Shown here in pieces: positions 1-12,412 of a DNA stretch of 64,000 bases. The stretch covers positions 14,317,323-14,381,322 of the forward strand of contig CM046853.1 of the NCBI GenBank assembly GCA_025617745.1, written 5' to 3'. The notes beneath the pieces are model-generated. The model saw only the letters and a list, made by a program, of their open reading frames with translations. It was not told the DNA's origin and did not search any database. Position numbers and translations under genes: made by a program. Every line of letters begins with the position of its first letter. The stretch's first letter is position 1. Source of the stretch: Heliocidaris erythrogramma. Taxonomy: Eukaryota; Echinodermata; Echinoidea; Camarodonta; Echinometridae.

Positions 1-2
1 GG

Positions 3-2219
3 GGCCTTTTATGTCCAGAGAGTGAAGTAGAACGACTTGAACATCCCAGAGAGAATGTAGATGTGGAAGATTGCGATGAAGATCTTGCTATTCCTGATTT
101 AAAGGACAAGCCAAAAAGTGATGATTACACCATAGAATTTAGATCTGTGAAAATTTCTAAACAGGATAGACATTCTATGATGAGGTCTTTGAACGAGAAG
201 CAAAGGATTGTCTTTTACAAAATACGACAGTGGTGTTTAGATAGAGTAAATGGAAAACTGGTTGAACCCTTTCATATTTTTATTACTGGTGGTGCTGGCA
301 CTGGAAAGAGTCATTTAGTGAAATGTATTTACTATGAAACAACACGCATACTAGCCCGAATGTTGCATAATCCTGATGATGTGTCAGTGTTGAAAATGGC
401 TCCTACTGGAGTAGCTGCATACAATATCAATGGTCATACTATACACAGTGTTCTTTCAATTCCAATTAGAGCTCAAATGCCTTATAAGCCACTCAGTGAA
501 GAGAAAATAAGTGTCCTCCGCAATAAGCTAGCTCAATTGCAAATTCTAATCATAGATGAAGTATCAATGGTAGATCAGAAGTTAATGTGTTACATCCACA
601 GTCGGCTACGACAAATAAAACAATCACGTGATCAGACTGCTTTTGCTGGTGTATCAGTTATTGCTGTAGGAGATATGTATCAGTTACCTCCTGTTTTTGG
701 AATTCCTTTATATAAAGACACAGTTCAAGGTGCATTGTGGAATGATAATTTCAAGAAAGTGGAACTTGATGACATAATGAGACAGAAAGATGATACTGAA
801 TTTGCCCTCCTCCTGAATAGATTACGTGTAAAAGAACGTGATGACATTCTCTGCGATGATGACCTAGCAATGCTAAAGGCTCGTGAAACTGGTGAAGTCT
901 TTGAAGATGATCTCCACATTTATTCATGTAACAAAGAAGTAGATGAATGGAACAAGAAATTATTGCATAAAAAATGTGCTAATGTAATATGTATAAAAGC
1001 AGAAGACACTGAGAAAGATGCCAAGAAAGAGAATAAAATTCGTGAAAAACCTTACACAGGGTGTAGAAGCCAGTTGCCTAGTTATCTGTGGATTGCAGTT
1101 AATGCGAGAGTCATGTTGCTGAAGAACATTGATGTTGGCAAAGGCCTGACAAATGGATGTTTTGGAAATGTAACTGAAATAGTAATGGATCAGACAAAGT
1201 CTAAACCAGTTTGCATCAAAGTTGATTTTGACAAAGGTAATGTTGGTATTCATTCAGTTGAAAAATCTGAAGAATTACTCGGTAAGAAATATTTAAGGCG
1301 ACAATTTCCACTTAAACTTGCTTATGCATGCACAATTCATAAAGTACAAGGTTTGACATTAAACAAAGCTGTGGTATCATTAAAAGGTATATTTGAATCT
1401 GGACAGGCATATGTTGGACTTAGTCGTGTTTGTTCATTATCTGGACTTGTTATAGAAAATTTTGATCCAAAACGTATACACTGTAATCCTGAAATCAAGC
1501 CAAGCATGGATATTATGAATGCATTTATTGAGAATATTACTGCTGAAGACATTGATGGATATACATGTAGCTCCTCTTTGATTTTACAAAATGTGCAAGG
1601 ATTAAGACAGCATTTTATGGATCTTCAATCCCAATGTCAATTTTTGAATGCAGATTTTATTTGCTTGACAGAAACATGGATTAATGATGATAATATCTCT
1701 GATGTTGTTATAGATAACTTTAGATTTTATCATCAGCCAAGAAATCTTTCATATTGTAAATATGGTGCTGCAAGCGAGTTTAAAGAACGATCACATGGAG
1801 GTGTTGGAATGTACATCAAGAACAGACATTCAAGTAGATTAAACATATCTGTTGACAACTTGGAGTTTATTGCAGTTCTTGTAACCAATCCTGTTTCTAT
1901 TGTTCTCTCAGTTGTATATCGACCTCCATCATATAATATGAAATCATTTTGTGAATGTCTGGACAATTTACTGAATGAATTAAATAAAAGAAGCATGAGA
2001 TGCATTGTGATGGGTGATTTCAATGAGGATTTATTTAAAGGTTCTTCACAAATATACCAGTTAATGTGTACAAAAGGTTACAAACAGCATGTTGTGAATG
2101 CTACTACTGAGAATGGAACATTGATAGATCATGTTTACAGCAAGGGATTAGAGTCATTCGAAACAGAAGTTGTCCCTACATACTACAGTTATCATGAAGC
2201 TGTTAAAATTATGTTTTAA
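3..2219 (+). CDS. Helentron (Helitron-type) PIF1-like helicase fused to an endonuclease domain; 5' end beyond window
   Basis: The frame is open from base 3, so the protein continues past the left edge; the upstream Rep/nuclease part is not visible. Counting from codon 63: a P-loop (GGAGTGKSH, about residue 77), Walker B (IIDEVSMVD, about 165), a GDMYQLPPV motif, a TIHKVQGLTL motif and AYVGLSR are all present, which is the PIF1/RecD-like SF1B helicase order. From about residue 500 an exonuclease-endonuclease-phosphatase domain follows (QNVQGLRQ, LTETW, VVYRPP, MGDFNEDL, IDHVYS). Helicase followed by this endonuclease is the layout known for helentrons, a rolling-circle DNA transposon group. 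The last motif reads SYH where SDH is usual in the wider endonuclease superfamily, so the catalytic Asp may be absent or this may be family-typical. No internal stop or frameshift is seen, so the copy may be young. It is a transposon gene, not a host helicase. Confidence 0.88.
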   Translation, partial: GLLCPESEVERLEHPRENVDVEDCDEDLAIPDLKDKPKSDDYTIEFRSVKISKQDRHSMMRSLNEKQRIVFYKIRQWCLDRVNGKLVEPFHIFITGGAGTGKSHLVKCIYYETTRILARMLHNPDDVSVLKMAPTGVAAYNINGHTIHSVLSIPIRAQMPYKPLSEEKISVLRNKLAQLQILIIDEVSMVDQKLMCYIHSRLRQIKQSRDQTAFAGVSVIAVGDMYQLPPVFGIPLYKDTVQGALWNDNFKKVELDDIMRQKDDTEFALLLNRLRVKERDDILCDDDLAMLKARETGEVFEDDLHIYSCNKEVDEWNKKLLHKKCANVICIKAEDTEKDAKKENKIREKPYTGCRSQLPSYLWIAVNARVMLLKNIDVGKGLTNGCFGNVTEIVMDQTKSKPVCIKVDFDKGNVGIHSVEKSEELLGKKYLRRQFPLKLAYACTIHKVQGLTLNKAVVSLKGIFESGQAYVGLSRVCSLSGLVIENFDPKRIHCNPEIKPSMDIMNAFIENITAEDIDGYTCSSSLILQNVQGLRQHFMDLQSQCQFLNADFICLTETWINDDNISDVVIDNFRFYHQPRNLSYCKYGAASEFKERSHGGVGMYIKNRHSSRLNISVDNLEFIAVLVTNPVSIVLSVVYRPPSYNMKSFCECLDNLLNELNKRSMRCIVMGDFNEDLFKGSSQIYQLMCTKGYKQHVVNATTENGTLIDHVYSKGLESFETEVVPTYYSYHEAVKIMF

Positions 2220-2299
2220 TAATTGTAAATTCAGATAAATATAACAGTAGATTTTGTGACATTAATTTAAATTTTGTAAAACTAAGCAAATACCAGTTA

Positions 2300-2560
2300 A
2301 AGAATCTATTTAAAAAAAAAGAATGTCATGAGATATAAAAAGAAAAGGGAAAAAGAATGAAGACAAAGGAAGAAAGAAAAGTATAGAGATAGAAAAAAGA
2401 AAGAATAGTACAGAGATAGAGACAAAAAAAAGAATAGTATATACAGATAGACAAAAACATAAAAGTAAGAAAAAGAAGGAGACAAAAAAAAAAAAAAAAA
2501 AAAAACATAAGAGATAGATAGAGAAAATAGAGTAGAAGAAAGAAAAAATAGCAGTAGCAG
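2300..2560. repeat. Purine-rich low-complexity tract after the helentron gene
   Basis: A run of A, GA and ATAGA motifs includes a long A stretch near 2486-2505. It follows the helentron stop codon by about 80 bases and may belong to the 3' part of the element. The element end is not identified. Apparent open frames on the minus strand here are only Phe/Leu/Ser strings produced by the composition. Confidence 0.6.
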
Positions 2561-3284
2561 TATCAGTACCAGTACCAGTCTTGTCATTGTAAATCATTGA
2601 GCTAATATGAATGTGTATGAATGGTGAAAACGTTCTGCAATAGATATTGTGGCAAATGAGATCACTGATATGATGATTCATGTCATGATGAACAAAAATG
2701 AACATACTATTTTGAACTGTAATACTTGATATGCTATGGAGATTTTACTTCTGAATTTTGCTTATAAAAATATTCAAAATGCATAATTGTAAAACAGGCA
2801 TACAATGCTTTTTAAAACTCTTTTTAACTTCTCAGATGACTTCTTAAGATGATTTTCACGTCACATATCACAACGTAAGTTCAGAAGTTTGTGAAATCCA
2901 AGGCAATGGGGAGAATATGTCCAACAAATCGTCAACTCCTTTTGGCAACATTCAACGAGACATGTTCCTGTCCTGGTGCCGCGAAAAAGGTGGAACGCGG
3001 ATCATCAAAATGTCTGTGTTGATGACGTCGCCATATCAGCGGATGCTACGTGGAAAGAGGCTTCTGGTGATAAGGTACCAGTTTAAAACTCAGAAATACA
3101 CTGCATAAAGTAAAATCACCATGTAACGCAAAAGGGAATGACCTCATGACACATGACCTTATATTCTTACACTTTTAAACTCACTGCCTTTTTTGTATAA
3201 GAAAAAATCCATTATTTTCAATTACTTTCATGTTATTTTGTTTTATGTGAATTATAACTATATGATATTCCTTATATTCATTAT

Positions 3285-3580
3285 TGTGTAATAATACACA
3301 CTGTATTGCTTAGATTTGTATCATGTCACTTGCGTAAATTTTGTTAAAGTAGACAATTGTGCCCTATAACTTTGATTTATGCACAGGGAATCCCATGCTA
3401 TAGAGGAATAGGGATATATGTATAATATGCACTGTGATTGGTTAGATTTGTATCATGTAAATTTCGAAAATTTTGTTATAGTGCATGATTGTGCACTATA
3501 ACTTTCATTTATGCACAAGAAATCCCATATTAAACGAATGGGGATGTATGTATAATACGCACTGTGATTTGTTAGATTAA
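3285..3580. repeat. Tandem repeat, period about 130 bp, two and a half diverged copies
   Basis: The phrases TTAGATTTGTATCATG, ATAACTTT.ATTTATGCACA and GTATAATA.GCACTGTGATT recur at about 3291, 3421 and 3551. The copies differ by scattered substitutions and small indels. No coding content is seen. Confidence 0.75.
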
Positions 3581-4357
3581 GGATCTACTTAGGCCTACTA
3601 TAACAAATAGTGCATGCACCATTACTGGACTATAGGAACTTGAAATACTAAATTATCGATTGTGCAACTCTATTTCATCTTGGTGTTTGGCCTCAGTGAA
3701 ACAAAACTGCACTTAGGATAATGTAGTATTTGTCTTGCACATAATGTATTTTAGTGCAGTATAATACATTATAGACCATGCACTATTCATGTATGATGTA
3801 CTCTTGTTTATGTTGTTGTACATGTCCAAACTGTATTAAAGACAGAACCAAACATATGTCAAGCCAAGAGCACATGTAGTTGTATACATAGGTGTAGAAT
3901 GTGGGGGGGGGGGGGGGGGGGGGGGGTGAGCTCAACAACCTGTAGACAATTTTAAAATTACCAAAATTATTTCATTCTATTTTTTAAAGCTCACTTGATA
4001 TTTGTTATTATTATCTATATAAGGCATTTTAGCCGCACATTAAAAACGCATATTTTAGTCTGCTTGATTTGCGCGTGCAATATGCTTTCATATTGCACGG
4101 AACACTGAATTCCCTATAGGCTACTGTACTAAACTTGCCATGCAATATTATGCCGTATTTTGTCTGGTCTGTTTGCGTGCACGCAAATAATGCAACGCAT
4201 ACACACATACGCACATGACATAATAAAGAGGTTAAGTCAAACTTGTGTGATCACAATGATGTATGAAGAGGGGCTGTATTAACTGAATGTAGTTGTTGAA
4301 ATGATTTTTATCAAGTTCTAAATCATTTTCCTGTGGGGTATAGATAATAAATATATT

Positions 4358-4491
4358 ATATTGGATGGCTCTGAATGGGATACCAGAGAATATTACACTC
4401 GTTAGGGCCAATATATACTCATCTTCGATTCGTGCAATATTGGCCCTAACTCGTGGAATATTCTGGTATCCCATTCAGAGCCATCCAATAT
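4358..4491. mobile_element. Palindromic MITE-like element, ATATTGGATGG ends, copy 1
   Basis: The left arm begins ATATTGGATGGCTCTGAAT and the right arm is its near-perfect inverse, ending CATCCAATAT, with a loop near 4425. Total about 134 bp. A related palindrome with the same outer ends lies at 45264-45419. The flanks are AT-rich, so a target duplication cannot be fixed. The lack of coding sequence and the full fold-back fit a non-autonomous DNA transposon. Confidence 0.7.
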
Positions 4492-6201
4492 AATATTATT
4501 ATCATTATTGTTGTTGTTATCGTTATAACTGTTATCATTGCTTGTACATGTAAATATGTTTTGAAACAGATGCATGAGATATTTCAATTAATTTGCTATT
4601 TATGTAATGAATCTTATGGGGCTAATCTTATTTAGCATATGCTCCCTTTATAAACATGTATGTATCATTGTGATTTTTACCCAAATTTGTGTATCATTGG
4701 GATGATGAGGCACTTCATCTTGACTGTTTAGGAAGGGGGGGGGGGGGAGCTGGTCAAATATATTACTGTACACATGCATGAAAAACAAAAAAACAAAAAG
4801 AGAAAAGGCAGGTATATGAAAAAGAAAGATAACTGTTCATGAACCAAGTCAGCAAAGGTATTTCAATGCAATACAGGATACACTTCCTGCTCCAGCCAAT
4901 CTCAAAATATGGACTATTCATGCACTTGGAAGTTATGCAGTGACCACATACAATAACGGAACAGTAATGTATATATTCAACTCTGCAAGTACACCTTTGC
5001 ATACTAGAAGGTACAATCAGAGACATACAGCACTCGGAAAGTTGGTACAAGGAAGACAACGATTACAAGAAGGAAACTTGTACAGCCATTGCTTTCAAGT
5101 CATTAAATTATAGCACCTGATACTGCAGTAATACTTGGAGGTTGCCAAGCAACAAGATACAATTCCAAACTTCAAGGACAGAAATGTTGTGTAAGATGAA
5201 GACAAACACATAGCGGTCTTCCTGCCAAAAATAATCAGCGCACGATATACTAGTATAGCAGATCTTATATACTCACCTTGAAGGAAAGTAGAAATAGTTA
5301 TTGAAGTTCGTGCAAAGGAGAAAAGGAAATTGAATGTAGAGGTTTCAGGAGTCACATATTGAGAATCTGCCTCAAATTATTTTGCCTGACAAAGATATTA
5401 GTACAGACATGGACTCTGTATGAAAGGCAGCTTTATAAGCTACATACACTCAGGCTAGCAACAAATAGCAAGTCACTACAAAGCTGTGAGCTAATTGCAT
5501 GATACACCATTGCCCTGTAGAAGACAACAAAGCAGAGATTCAAGAAGAACTACTTCAGAGATAGAGGCTAACTTCATACACCCTGTGACAAGTCATGTCT
5601 TGAATGGAGATTGCACTTTCTTCACCATGTTCCAGTGTGCATATCCTATCTTGTAGACCCCAGTCTTGGAGTCTCCAGGGTAAAGTAAAGGCATTGGCTT
5701 GGCACTGCAGTGTACTTACAGTGCACTTATATTCCTAGCCTCACAAATAATGACATAACTCACAGGTAGAGAAATGCATAACATATCCTGGCAGTGTCTG
5801 CAACTGTAGAAGAAGATTCCTAAGAACAAAGTGCTGAACCCACAGCTGCCCGTCCCAAGTTAAGCGGAAGGTCCAGTATATGTCCAAGAACTACAGAATT
5901 TACCTCAACCTGAGCTTCATATACCGTATGCACCATCGAGACTGTACACATTCTCATCAAACATCGATGTAGATCAGGATGTTGCCACACTTGATCATGG
6001 ATTTAATGCCTGCTCGTGCTAGTCAAAGTGCATGACATGTTTAAGGTATCATATAGGCTAAAACTCAGGGAAAATGTTATTTGTTTCTTCAGTTCGTTAA
6101 AAACATATTCTTTGTAGAGAATATGTTTCAGAGGATTAAAGGTTAGAGGGATTTGGAATACCTATAGTTATGTGTGTGTACAGTAGTATATTTCAACTGC
6201 A

Positions 6202-6219
6202 CCCCCCCCCCCCCCCCCC
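6202..6219. repeat. Poly-C run (18 bases)
   Basis: Uninterrupted cytosines, one of several long G/C homopolymers in this AT-rich window. Confidence 0.9.
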
Positions 6220-8211
6220 TCCTAGAAGAAGAATGTGATACTATTTGTACTTTTAGTTAATTGCATACATACTGGGAATTATCTTGGTGAAGACTTATCT
6301 CGCTGCCTTCATTTAAGTATTTTAATGAGAAAATGTATTTTTTTAATTATTTGTCCAACAGAATACTCCCTTTTTCATGGCACTTTCTACGTATTTTCTA
6401 CATATGAATACTACAATAACAAAAGATTTATTTACAATCATTTTATGTTTCTACTGCTAAAGAATTATCAAGATAATTTTCATTCTTTTATGACTTTTCA
6501 GCTTTTCTATTTTTTTTATTTTTTTTACACAGCTATGATATATTTATTTGATTTATGTTATATTTTTTCTTGCATTAATACCCTTGTTACATGCTGGTAG
6601 TAATATGAAAGTTGTTCAACAATTTTAAAACTTTGTTGGTTAATAGTTATAATATTTGTAATATGTGATATTTTGGAGCTTTGTACAAACACAGACATGT
6701 AACAAGCCAATTTTTACTTAGCTAGCTTCATTACTAATATCTAAAGGCTCTTTATTAGTTTATTTTTATCATTACATATGAGGGAGTGTAGCAACTGAGC
6801 AAGAACATTTTGGTTTATTTTTTAATAGTCAAACATTGTATTTTAGAGCATGTAAGCCAAATTCATAAGGCCTGTTGTAGTTTTCACTGTTTCAAATCTC
6901 CAACTGAACAGTCCTCTCAAAAGCCTCCTTACCACTTTTAAGAAGATTTCTATATGAGGAAACTAATAGTGTACATCATGATGCACATTATATCCTTGCT
7001 CTTGAAAGGTGATTGATATTATCAGTAAATAATTTCAAAACTGGTTATAGATTCTTGAGATTTGATGACTTCATTAGTGGAAATAAAAACAGGAGAGTCC
7101 TCCAAAATGTGATAAGTATTGAGTGATGGAACGATTATTCTAGTAAAATAGTAAGAAAAGAAACTTATGGTTCATTCAATTATACAGATTTTGTGCTGAA
7201 AAAAAAAAGGTTTCAGAGTCTGTAGGTGAATAATTTACATGAAAAGTGGCAATCTACCACTTAAATCTGTACACTTGACAAGTATGCAGTTGTCAATCAT
7301 TATAGCAGTGCGATCATGTTTCAGGATTTGTTTCTGACTTATTTGTCGAAAATCTTAATGTTTACATAAAACCTATAACTAAACTACAACTATTGAAGAG
7401 AAAGCGAATGGTGTTTTATGTACAGTGAAATAGTAACACTGTTAAAAGTTTTCAGAAATTTATATTGATATCTAGTGAAGTAAACCTTATGCCTCAGCTA
7501 TGGCTTGGCCTCATGAAATATACAATATACATACATGTATATGAAAGACAATAATTTACTCTCCAGAGCTCCTACTCTGGTTCATCTTTATTACAATTAA
7601 AATTATTATTAGAACATGAAGACCTGTATCATAAGATTATGTCTATTTAAAAAGACATTGAAAGTGGCTGTAAATTAAAAACAGACTAATGTGAGAAAAA
7701 CGGCTATAATTGTTTCAAACATCAAATTTGGCTTGTTCAGTATCATGTTAAAAAAAACCCCTTATATTATTATTGATAATCAGTTAGATTAAAATTGTGT
7801 TTGTGAAACACTTCCTTAACTTATTATTGAAATCAACCTAAATTCTTGTCATTAAAGAAGGTGTGGATTCTAAAATGCTCAATAATTAGTATCCAGTTTC
7901 TAACTTTACCAGATTTGGGGGGTTTTTTATTGAAAAAAACATTGAAAGATAGAGTTTTCTAGATTATTATGTTCTCTTTAAATAATAATGATTTATTTCA
8001 ACCATATACATATGCCATGAACAGTTCTTTACTAAGCAATTCTCGAAACCTATTTACTTCATTTAGTATCACTGATTACAACAATATGTTCCATGTGTCA
8101 TCTATTCTTTCAAGTTTTAACATGAAAATAAAGTTTGCCTTTGATTTGTTTCTCGTATATTAAAACCTTTGGGTATTATTTTAAGTCCCTTAGTATATCA
8201 TAAGATGCTCA

Positions 8212-8960
8212 TAAATGGTCATGGTAATAATCACAGAATCAGAGATGATAATAGTTGAAATGGTGATAATGATGGTGATAATGGTGATGGTGATCATAAT
8301 GATAGTTGGAATGGTGATAATGATTTGATGATGGTTGCGATGGTGGTGATGGTGGTTAGAATGGTGATACTGATGGAGATGACAGCACAGTTAGGATGAT
8401 GTTTGGAATGGTGATAATGATGGTGATGATTATAATGATGGCTGGAATGGTTGCAATGGTAATGAAGATGATGATGATGATGATTATGATGGTTGGAATG
8501 GTGATGATGGTTGAAATAGTGATGAAGATGGTGATGATGGTTGGAATGGTGATAATGATGGAGATAATGCTGATAATAAACGAAGAAGCTTGACTGGGGA
8601 GGAATTTTTAATTTGTAAACAAATCTGGGAGTAATATGCCGAAAGATTTGTTTACAAATACTGATAATGTTTGGCATGGTGATAACGATGGTGATTATGC
8701 TGGTGATAATGATAATGATGGAATAATAATTAATGATGATGATTGGAATGGTGATGATGATGGTTGGAATGATAGGTGATGATATGGAGATGATGGTGAT
8801 AATGATGATGACCATCATGGAATGGTGATAGTGATGGAGATAATGATGGTGATGATGATATTCGGAATGGTGATAATGATTATGATTATGGCAGTGATAA
8901 TGACGATGATGGTTGAAATGGTAATGATAGTGATGCTAATGGTTGAAATGGTGATAATTA
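8212..8960. repeat. Degenerate GAT/ATG microsatellite-like tract (about 750 bp)
   Basis: Dense repeats of GGTGATAATGATGGT, TGGAATGGTGAT and related phrases. Imperfect higher-order units built on TTGGAATGGTGATAATGATGG recur many times. The region yields long but meaningless His/Ile or Met-rich open frames. A perfect 16-bp-stem hairpin interrupts it at 8611-8659. Confidence 0.85.
8611..8659. repeat. Perfect hairpin interrupting the GAT tract
   Basis: ATTTGTAAACAAATCT at 8611-8626 is the exact inverse complement of AGATTTGTTTACAAAT at 8644-8659, leaving a 17-base loop. The surrounding 8578-8662 sequence lacks the GAT pattern, so it looks inserted. Confidence 0.8.
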
Positions 8961-9179
8961 TTTTTTTGATTTCAGCCTTTTCCTAGCATTTTCAATTCGT
9001 AGACTACTACCTATTTCCAGTGCCGTATATAGATAGAGTCTGGCCAACTCGGCTCCAGTTGGGTAACAACATGGCGCATATTCCTTTGTTGCAAGCTTAC
9101 ATACAAAGTGAAATAGCGCCTCTTTGGTCTCAATAGGGCATAAACCGTGTGAAAAATTAATTTTTGACGATTCGTGGAA

Positions 9180-9790
9180 AGATAAGGATGAAACAGACAA
9201 AAGGAGAGGTGAAAGAGGGAGAGAGGAATAAAGGAAAGGGAGAGAAGGGAGAGAAGAGACAGAGAAAAAGAAAAAAGACAGACAGATAAGAGAGTGATAG
9301 AGAAGTAAAGGAAAAAAGAGAGAGAGAGAGAGAGGAGTAAAGAAAAGGGAGAGAAGAGACAGATAGATAATAATAATACATGTGACTTGTATAGCGCACT
9401 TTCCATCCTGATTAGATGCTCAAGGCGCTCCAGAGCAAATTAATACACAAAGAATGAGAGGTAAAAATTATTAACACTGGACGAATAATGAATAGATAGA
9501 AAAAAGAGAGACAGATAGGAGAGTGATAGAGGAGTGAAGGAAAAAGGAGAGAAGAGAGAGGAGTAAAGGAAAGGGAGAGAAGAGACAGAAAAAGACAGAT
9601 AGGGAGTGATAGAAGAGTAAAGGAGAGAAGAGAGAGAGAGAGAGGAGTAAAGGAAAGGGACAAAAGAGAGAGAGAGAGAGAAGGAGACAGAGCTAGATAG
9701 GAGAGTGATAGAGGAGTAAAGGAAAAGGGAGAGCAGAGAGAGAGGAGTAAAGAAAGGGGAGAAAAAAGACAGAGAGAGGACAAAATGGAA
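9180..9790. repeat. GA-rich low-complexity tract with an inserted dispersed repeat
   Basis: The tract consists of GAGAGA, GGAGTAAAGGAAAAGG and GACAGATAG variants repeated irregularly, with the phrase GAGAGTGATAGAGGAGTAAAGG recurring. Between about 9365 and 9475 it is interrupted by TAATAATACATGTGACTTG and TATAGCGCACTTTCC and TGCTCAAGGCGCTCCAGAGC. This resembles the starts of the sequences at 34500 and 46610 (ATAA repeats, then a GCGC or GCTCAAGGC phrase), suggesting a shared dispersed family. Confidence 0.7.
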
Positions 9791-10402
9791 AAGAAACAAC
9801 TCAGATATTGCTCAAAGAGAATTCTAATGTAGATTGACGAGTGAAAAGAAATCACTTTCAATAGACATGACACGCAAATATCGAAAATTCTGACCTTGCT
9901 GATAATGAGGATAATGATGATGATGATAATGATAGGTGATAACCATGACTAAAATGACATTAACCTTAGCCATGCCAAATATGAAAGAGAGATGACATTT
10001 CGTGAAGAACATACGATCATAAGTTGATTTTTACAAAATGGCGCCTGGATGACGTCACAATAATCTGATGACCTTGATAAAGATGCGGGAACTTGACCTT
10101 ATTAGGACTGATGACTGACAAAAATTTGAAAATAATTGACTACGCCAATTTTGAGAAATTGTGATATCAAATAGGACTATTTAATATTGCAGGATACTTG
10201 GGAGATAAACCCCATAGCTCTAATACACGACAGGGAATCATAATTTCCATATAGGGTTGTACACAAACTACTGCACACTACTTTCTAATAGACATAACAC
10301 GGAAAATAAGGCAGTTTATTACATGGTTTGTGATTGTTCATGTTATAATAGAGGATGGTAAAATGACAGGCAAAAAGAAGCAAAAAAAAAAAAAAAATTT
10401 AT

Positions 10403-10467
10403 GGACCCACCGGGGATCGAACCTGGGTCACCGGAATCGGAGGCAAGTGCTTTGACCAATATACCAA
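10403..10467 (-). pseudogene. tRNA-like segment with A and B boxes (variant A, copy 1)
   Basis: On the minus strand an A-box match (TGGTATATTGG) is followed after about 32 bases by a B-box match (GGTTCGATCCC), then a short T-rich stretch. The whole loosely resembles tRNA-Gly. The anticodon and T stems do not pair fully and no acceptor stem is evident, so this is probably a tRNA-derived repeat part and not a working tRNA. Confidence 0.65.
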
Positions 10468-11732
10468 AATATTTCCCATAGAGATAACACGTAAACGAAG
10501 AACGGGATTATCAAATAACATTTTCTACTTAAAAATTGGGCATGATCCCGACGTCTGATCAAAAATTGGAGACCACACTTGTAAAAGCTTATAGTCTCAG
10601 CTACAACATATTAAAATCTGGAAGAAAAAAAGACCAAAAATAACTGAGATACTGCTCAGAGAACGATGTCATGTAGATTCATGATTCAAAAAAAGATCAT
10701 CTTCCATAGAGATAACACGCAAATAGGGAAAATTCTGACATGGCATTTTTAATTGAAAATATCACCGTGATGACGTCATCAAAATGAAAAATGGTGGTTA
10801 CTGGTCTGGTAGAGAATTGTGTCAGCTATAACATATCAAAATTTGAGAGAAAATCGACCACCTACTACTGAATTATTATCAAATGAATACCAAAATGATG
10901 ACGTCATTTTTTCAAAATCATTTTTTTGAGTTCATATGCAAATATGATGACGTCAGACCATGCGATCGGCAAAAATTCTGCATGAATTCAAATCTGCAAC
11001 TCCCAGGCTTTCAGAATATGTAAAGAAATTGGGGGGTTTCCTTGCATTCTGACGAGCTATGGCGGATTTTAGATAGGCATGTTTTTACCACTTTTTACAT
11101 TAGAATACCCATTGACGCGCGCACGAATTTGAAAGTTTGACGCATGCGTGTAGCATTATGGAAGGTCGAGAATGACTGTAAATAGTTGGAATTTGTCAAG
11201 AATAGTGTCAGGAAGACAAACCATGCGAAAAAACGGCGTTTTTACGTTATGTACGCGCTGCGCGCGCGCATAACGCGCACACGGACGCGCACGGACGGAA
11301 AAAATTTAAATGCTTAAAATGTCCTGAATCGTACTCTAATTTGATTAAAAAGTGATTTTGAGCATTTCTAAATTTTGACGCGCGCGTACGTGCGCGTCAT
11401 GATGTGTGCGCGAATTTTGATGACATTTTATGTTGACCCTTGACCTGAAGTTCATGTGTGTCAAATATGGTTCGTTTTTGATGACTCGTTATGAAGATAT
11501 GATTGATAATGTAATTTCACAAAATGGCGCCTGGATGACGTCATGATGACCTGATGACATTGAAAAAGATTTTGCAGCTTGACCTTATATGACCTGATGA
11601 CTGATAGAAATGTGATGAAAATTGACTGGAAAGTTTTAGAGATTTCGTGGAAACAAGAAAGTGGTAGAAAATAAAAATAAATAAATAATAATAAAGAAAT
11701 AAAGAAAGAAAGAAAATTCTGACGAATATAAG

Positions 11733-11825
11733 AGGTGATCTGTCGACTACGACAGATCACCTAATAATAATAAAGAAAATTCTGACGAAATTAAGAGGTG
11801 GTCTGTCGACTACGACAGACCACCT
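11733..11825. repeat. Two perfect hairpins at an array-unit boundary
   Basis: AGGTGATCTGTCG pairs with CGACAGATCACCT at 11733-11762, and AGGTGGTCTGTCG with CGACAGACCACCT at 11796-11825. Both are preceded by TCTGACGAA and AT-rich text. The A-to-G change in the second is matched in both arms, so the hairpins kept pairing while diverging. Confidence 0.85.
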
Positions 11826-12348
11826 AATAATAAACTAGATTTTAATTCGTCATGAGGACGAATTAGGTGGTCTGTCTTTCAATTTGTACGATCATGATTG
11901 TAATCAGGATGATCATAATAATGGGGAAATGCTAAACTGAAGATAGGATGTCAAGAAATGCCATGAATGGAGATGCTTCTTGAGGACAAGAATGTAGCAA
12001 AATGTGTAACTGTCACTGTAAAACGATTATGGTGAAGATGATAATGGTGATTATGATGATTATAATGATATAATGATGATGGCGATGGATATAATAATAG
12101 CGATGATGATCATGACGGTGATGATGATACAGGATACTTGGGAGATTAACCCCATAGCTCTAATACAGGACAGGAAATCACAATTTCCATAAGGTTGTAC
12201 ACAAACTACTGCACATTACTTTCTAATAGACATAACATGGAAAATAAGGCAGTTTATTACATGATTTGTGATTGTTTATGTTATAATAGTCGAAGAGGAT
12301 GGTAAAATGACAGGCAAAAAGAAGCAAAAAAAAAAAAAAAAAAAAAAA

Positions 12349-12412
12349 TCGGCCCCGGGGATCGAACCAGGTACCTTGACCATGGTAGTCATGTGCTTTA
12401 CCGATAGACTAA
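12349..12412 (-). pseudogene. tRNA-like segment (variant B, copy 1)
   Basis: Minus strand: A-box TAGTCTATCGG, B-box GGTTCGATCCC, then CGGGGCCGA and a T run of more than 20 bases that would terminate RNA polymerase III. The middle differs from variant A (ATGACTACCATGGTCAAGG). Confidence 0.65.

Larger units (their letters stand above)
2561..8210. other. Intergenic stretch without a supported gene
   Basis: AT-rich sequence with scattered short repeats. It holds a tandem repeat at 3285-3580, a 24-base G run at 3903-3926, a palindromic element at 4358-4491, a 13-base G run near 4735 and an 18-base C run at 6202-6219. Open frames here are short, lack recognisable motifs and have AT-rich composition-driven content. 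I saw no splice-supported exon. Confidence 0.6.

Noticed and set aside
2306-2705. Phe-rich membrane-like proteins on the minus strand
   Set aside because: Produced by the A/GA low-complexity tract; three overlapping frames give the same kind of string.
8294-8818. 174-codon His/Ile-rich open frame
   Set aside because: Translation of the GAT/ATG repeat; the opposite strand gives a Met-rich frame of the same kind.
9011-9873. Long minus-strand Ser/Leu-rich open frames
   Set aside because: They are the complement of a GA-rich low-complexity tract; the pattern repeats in several frames and has no motif.
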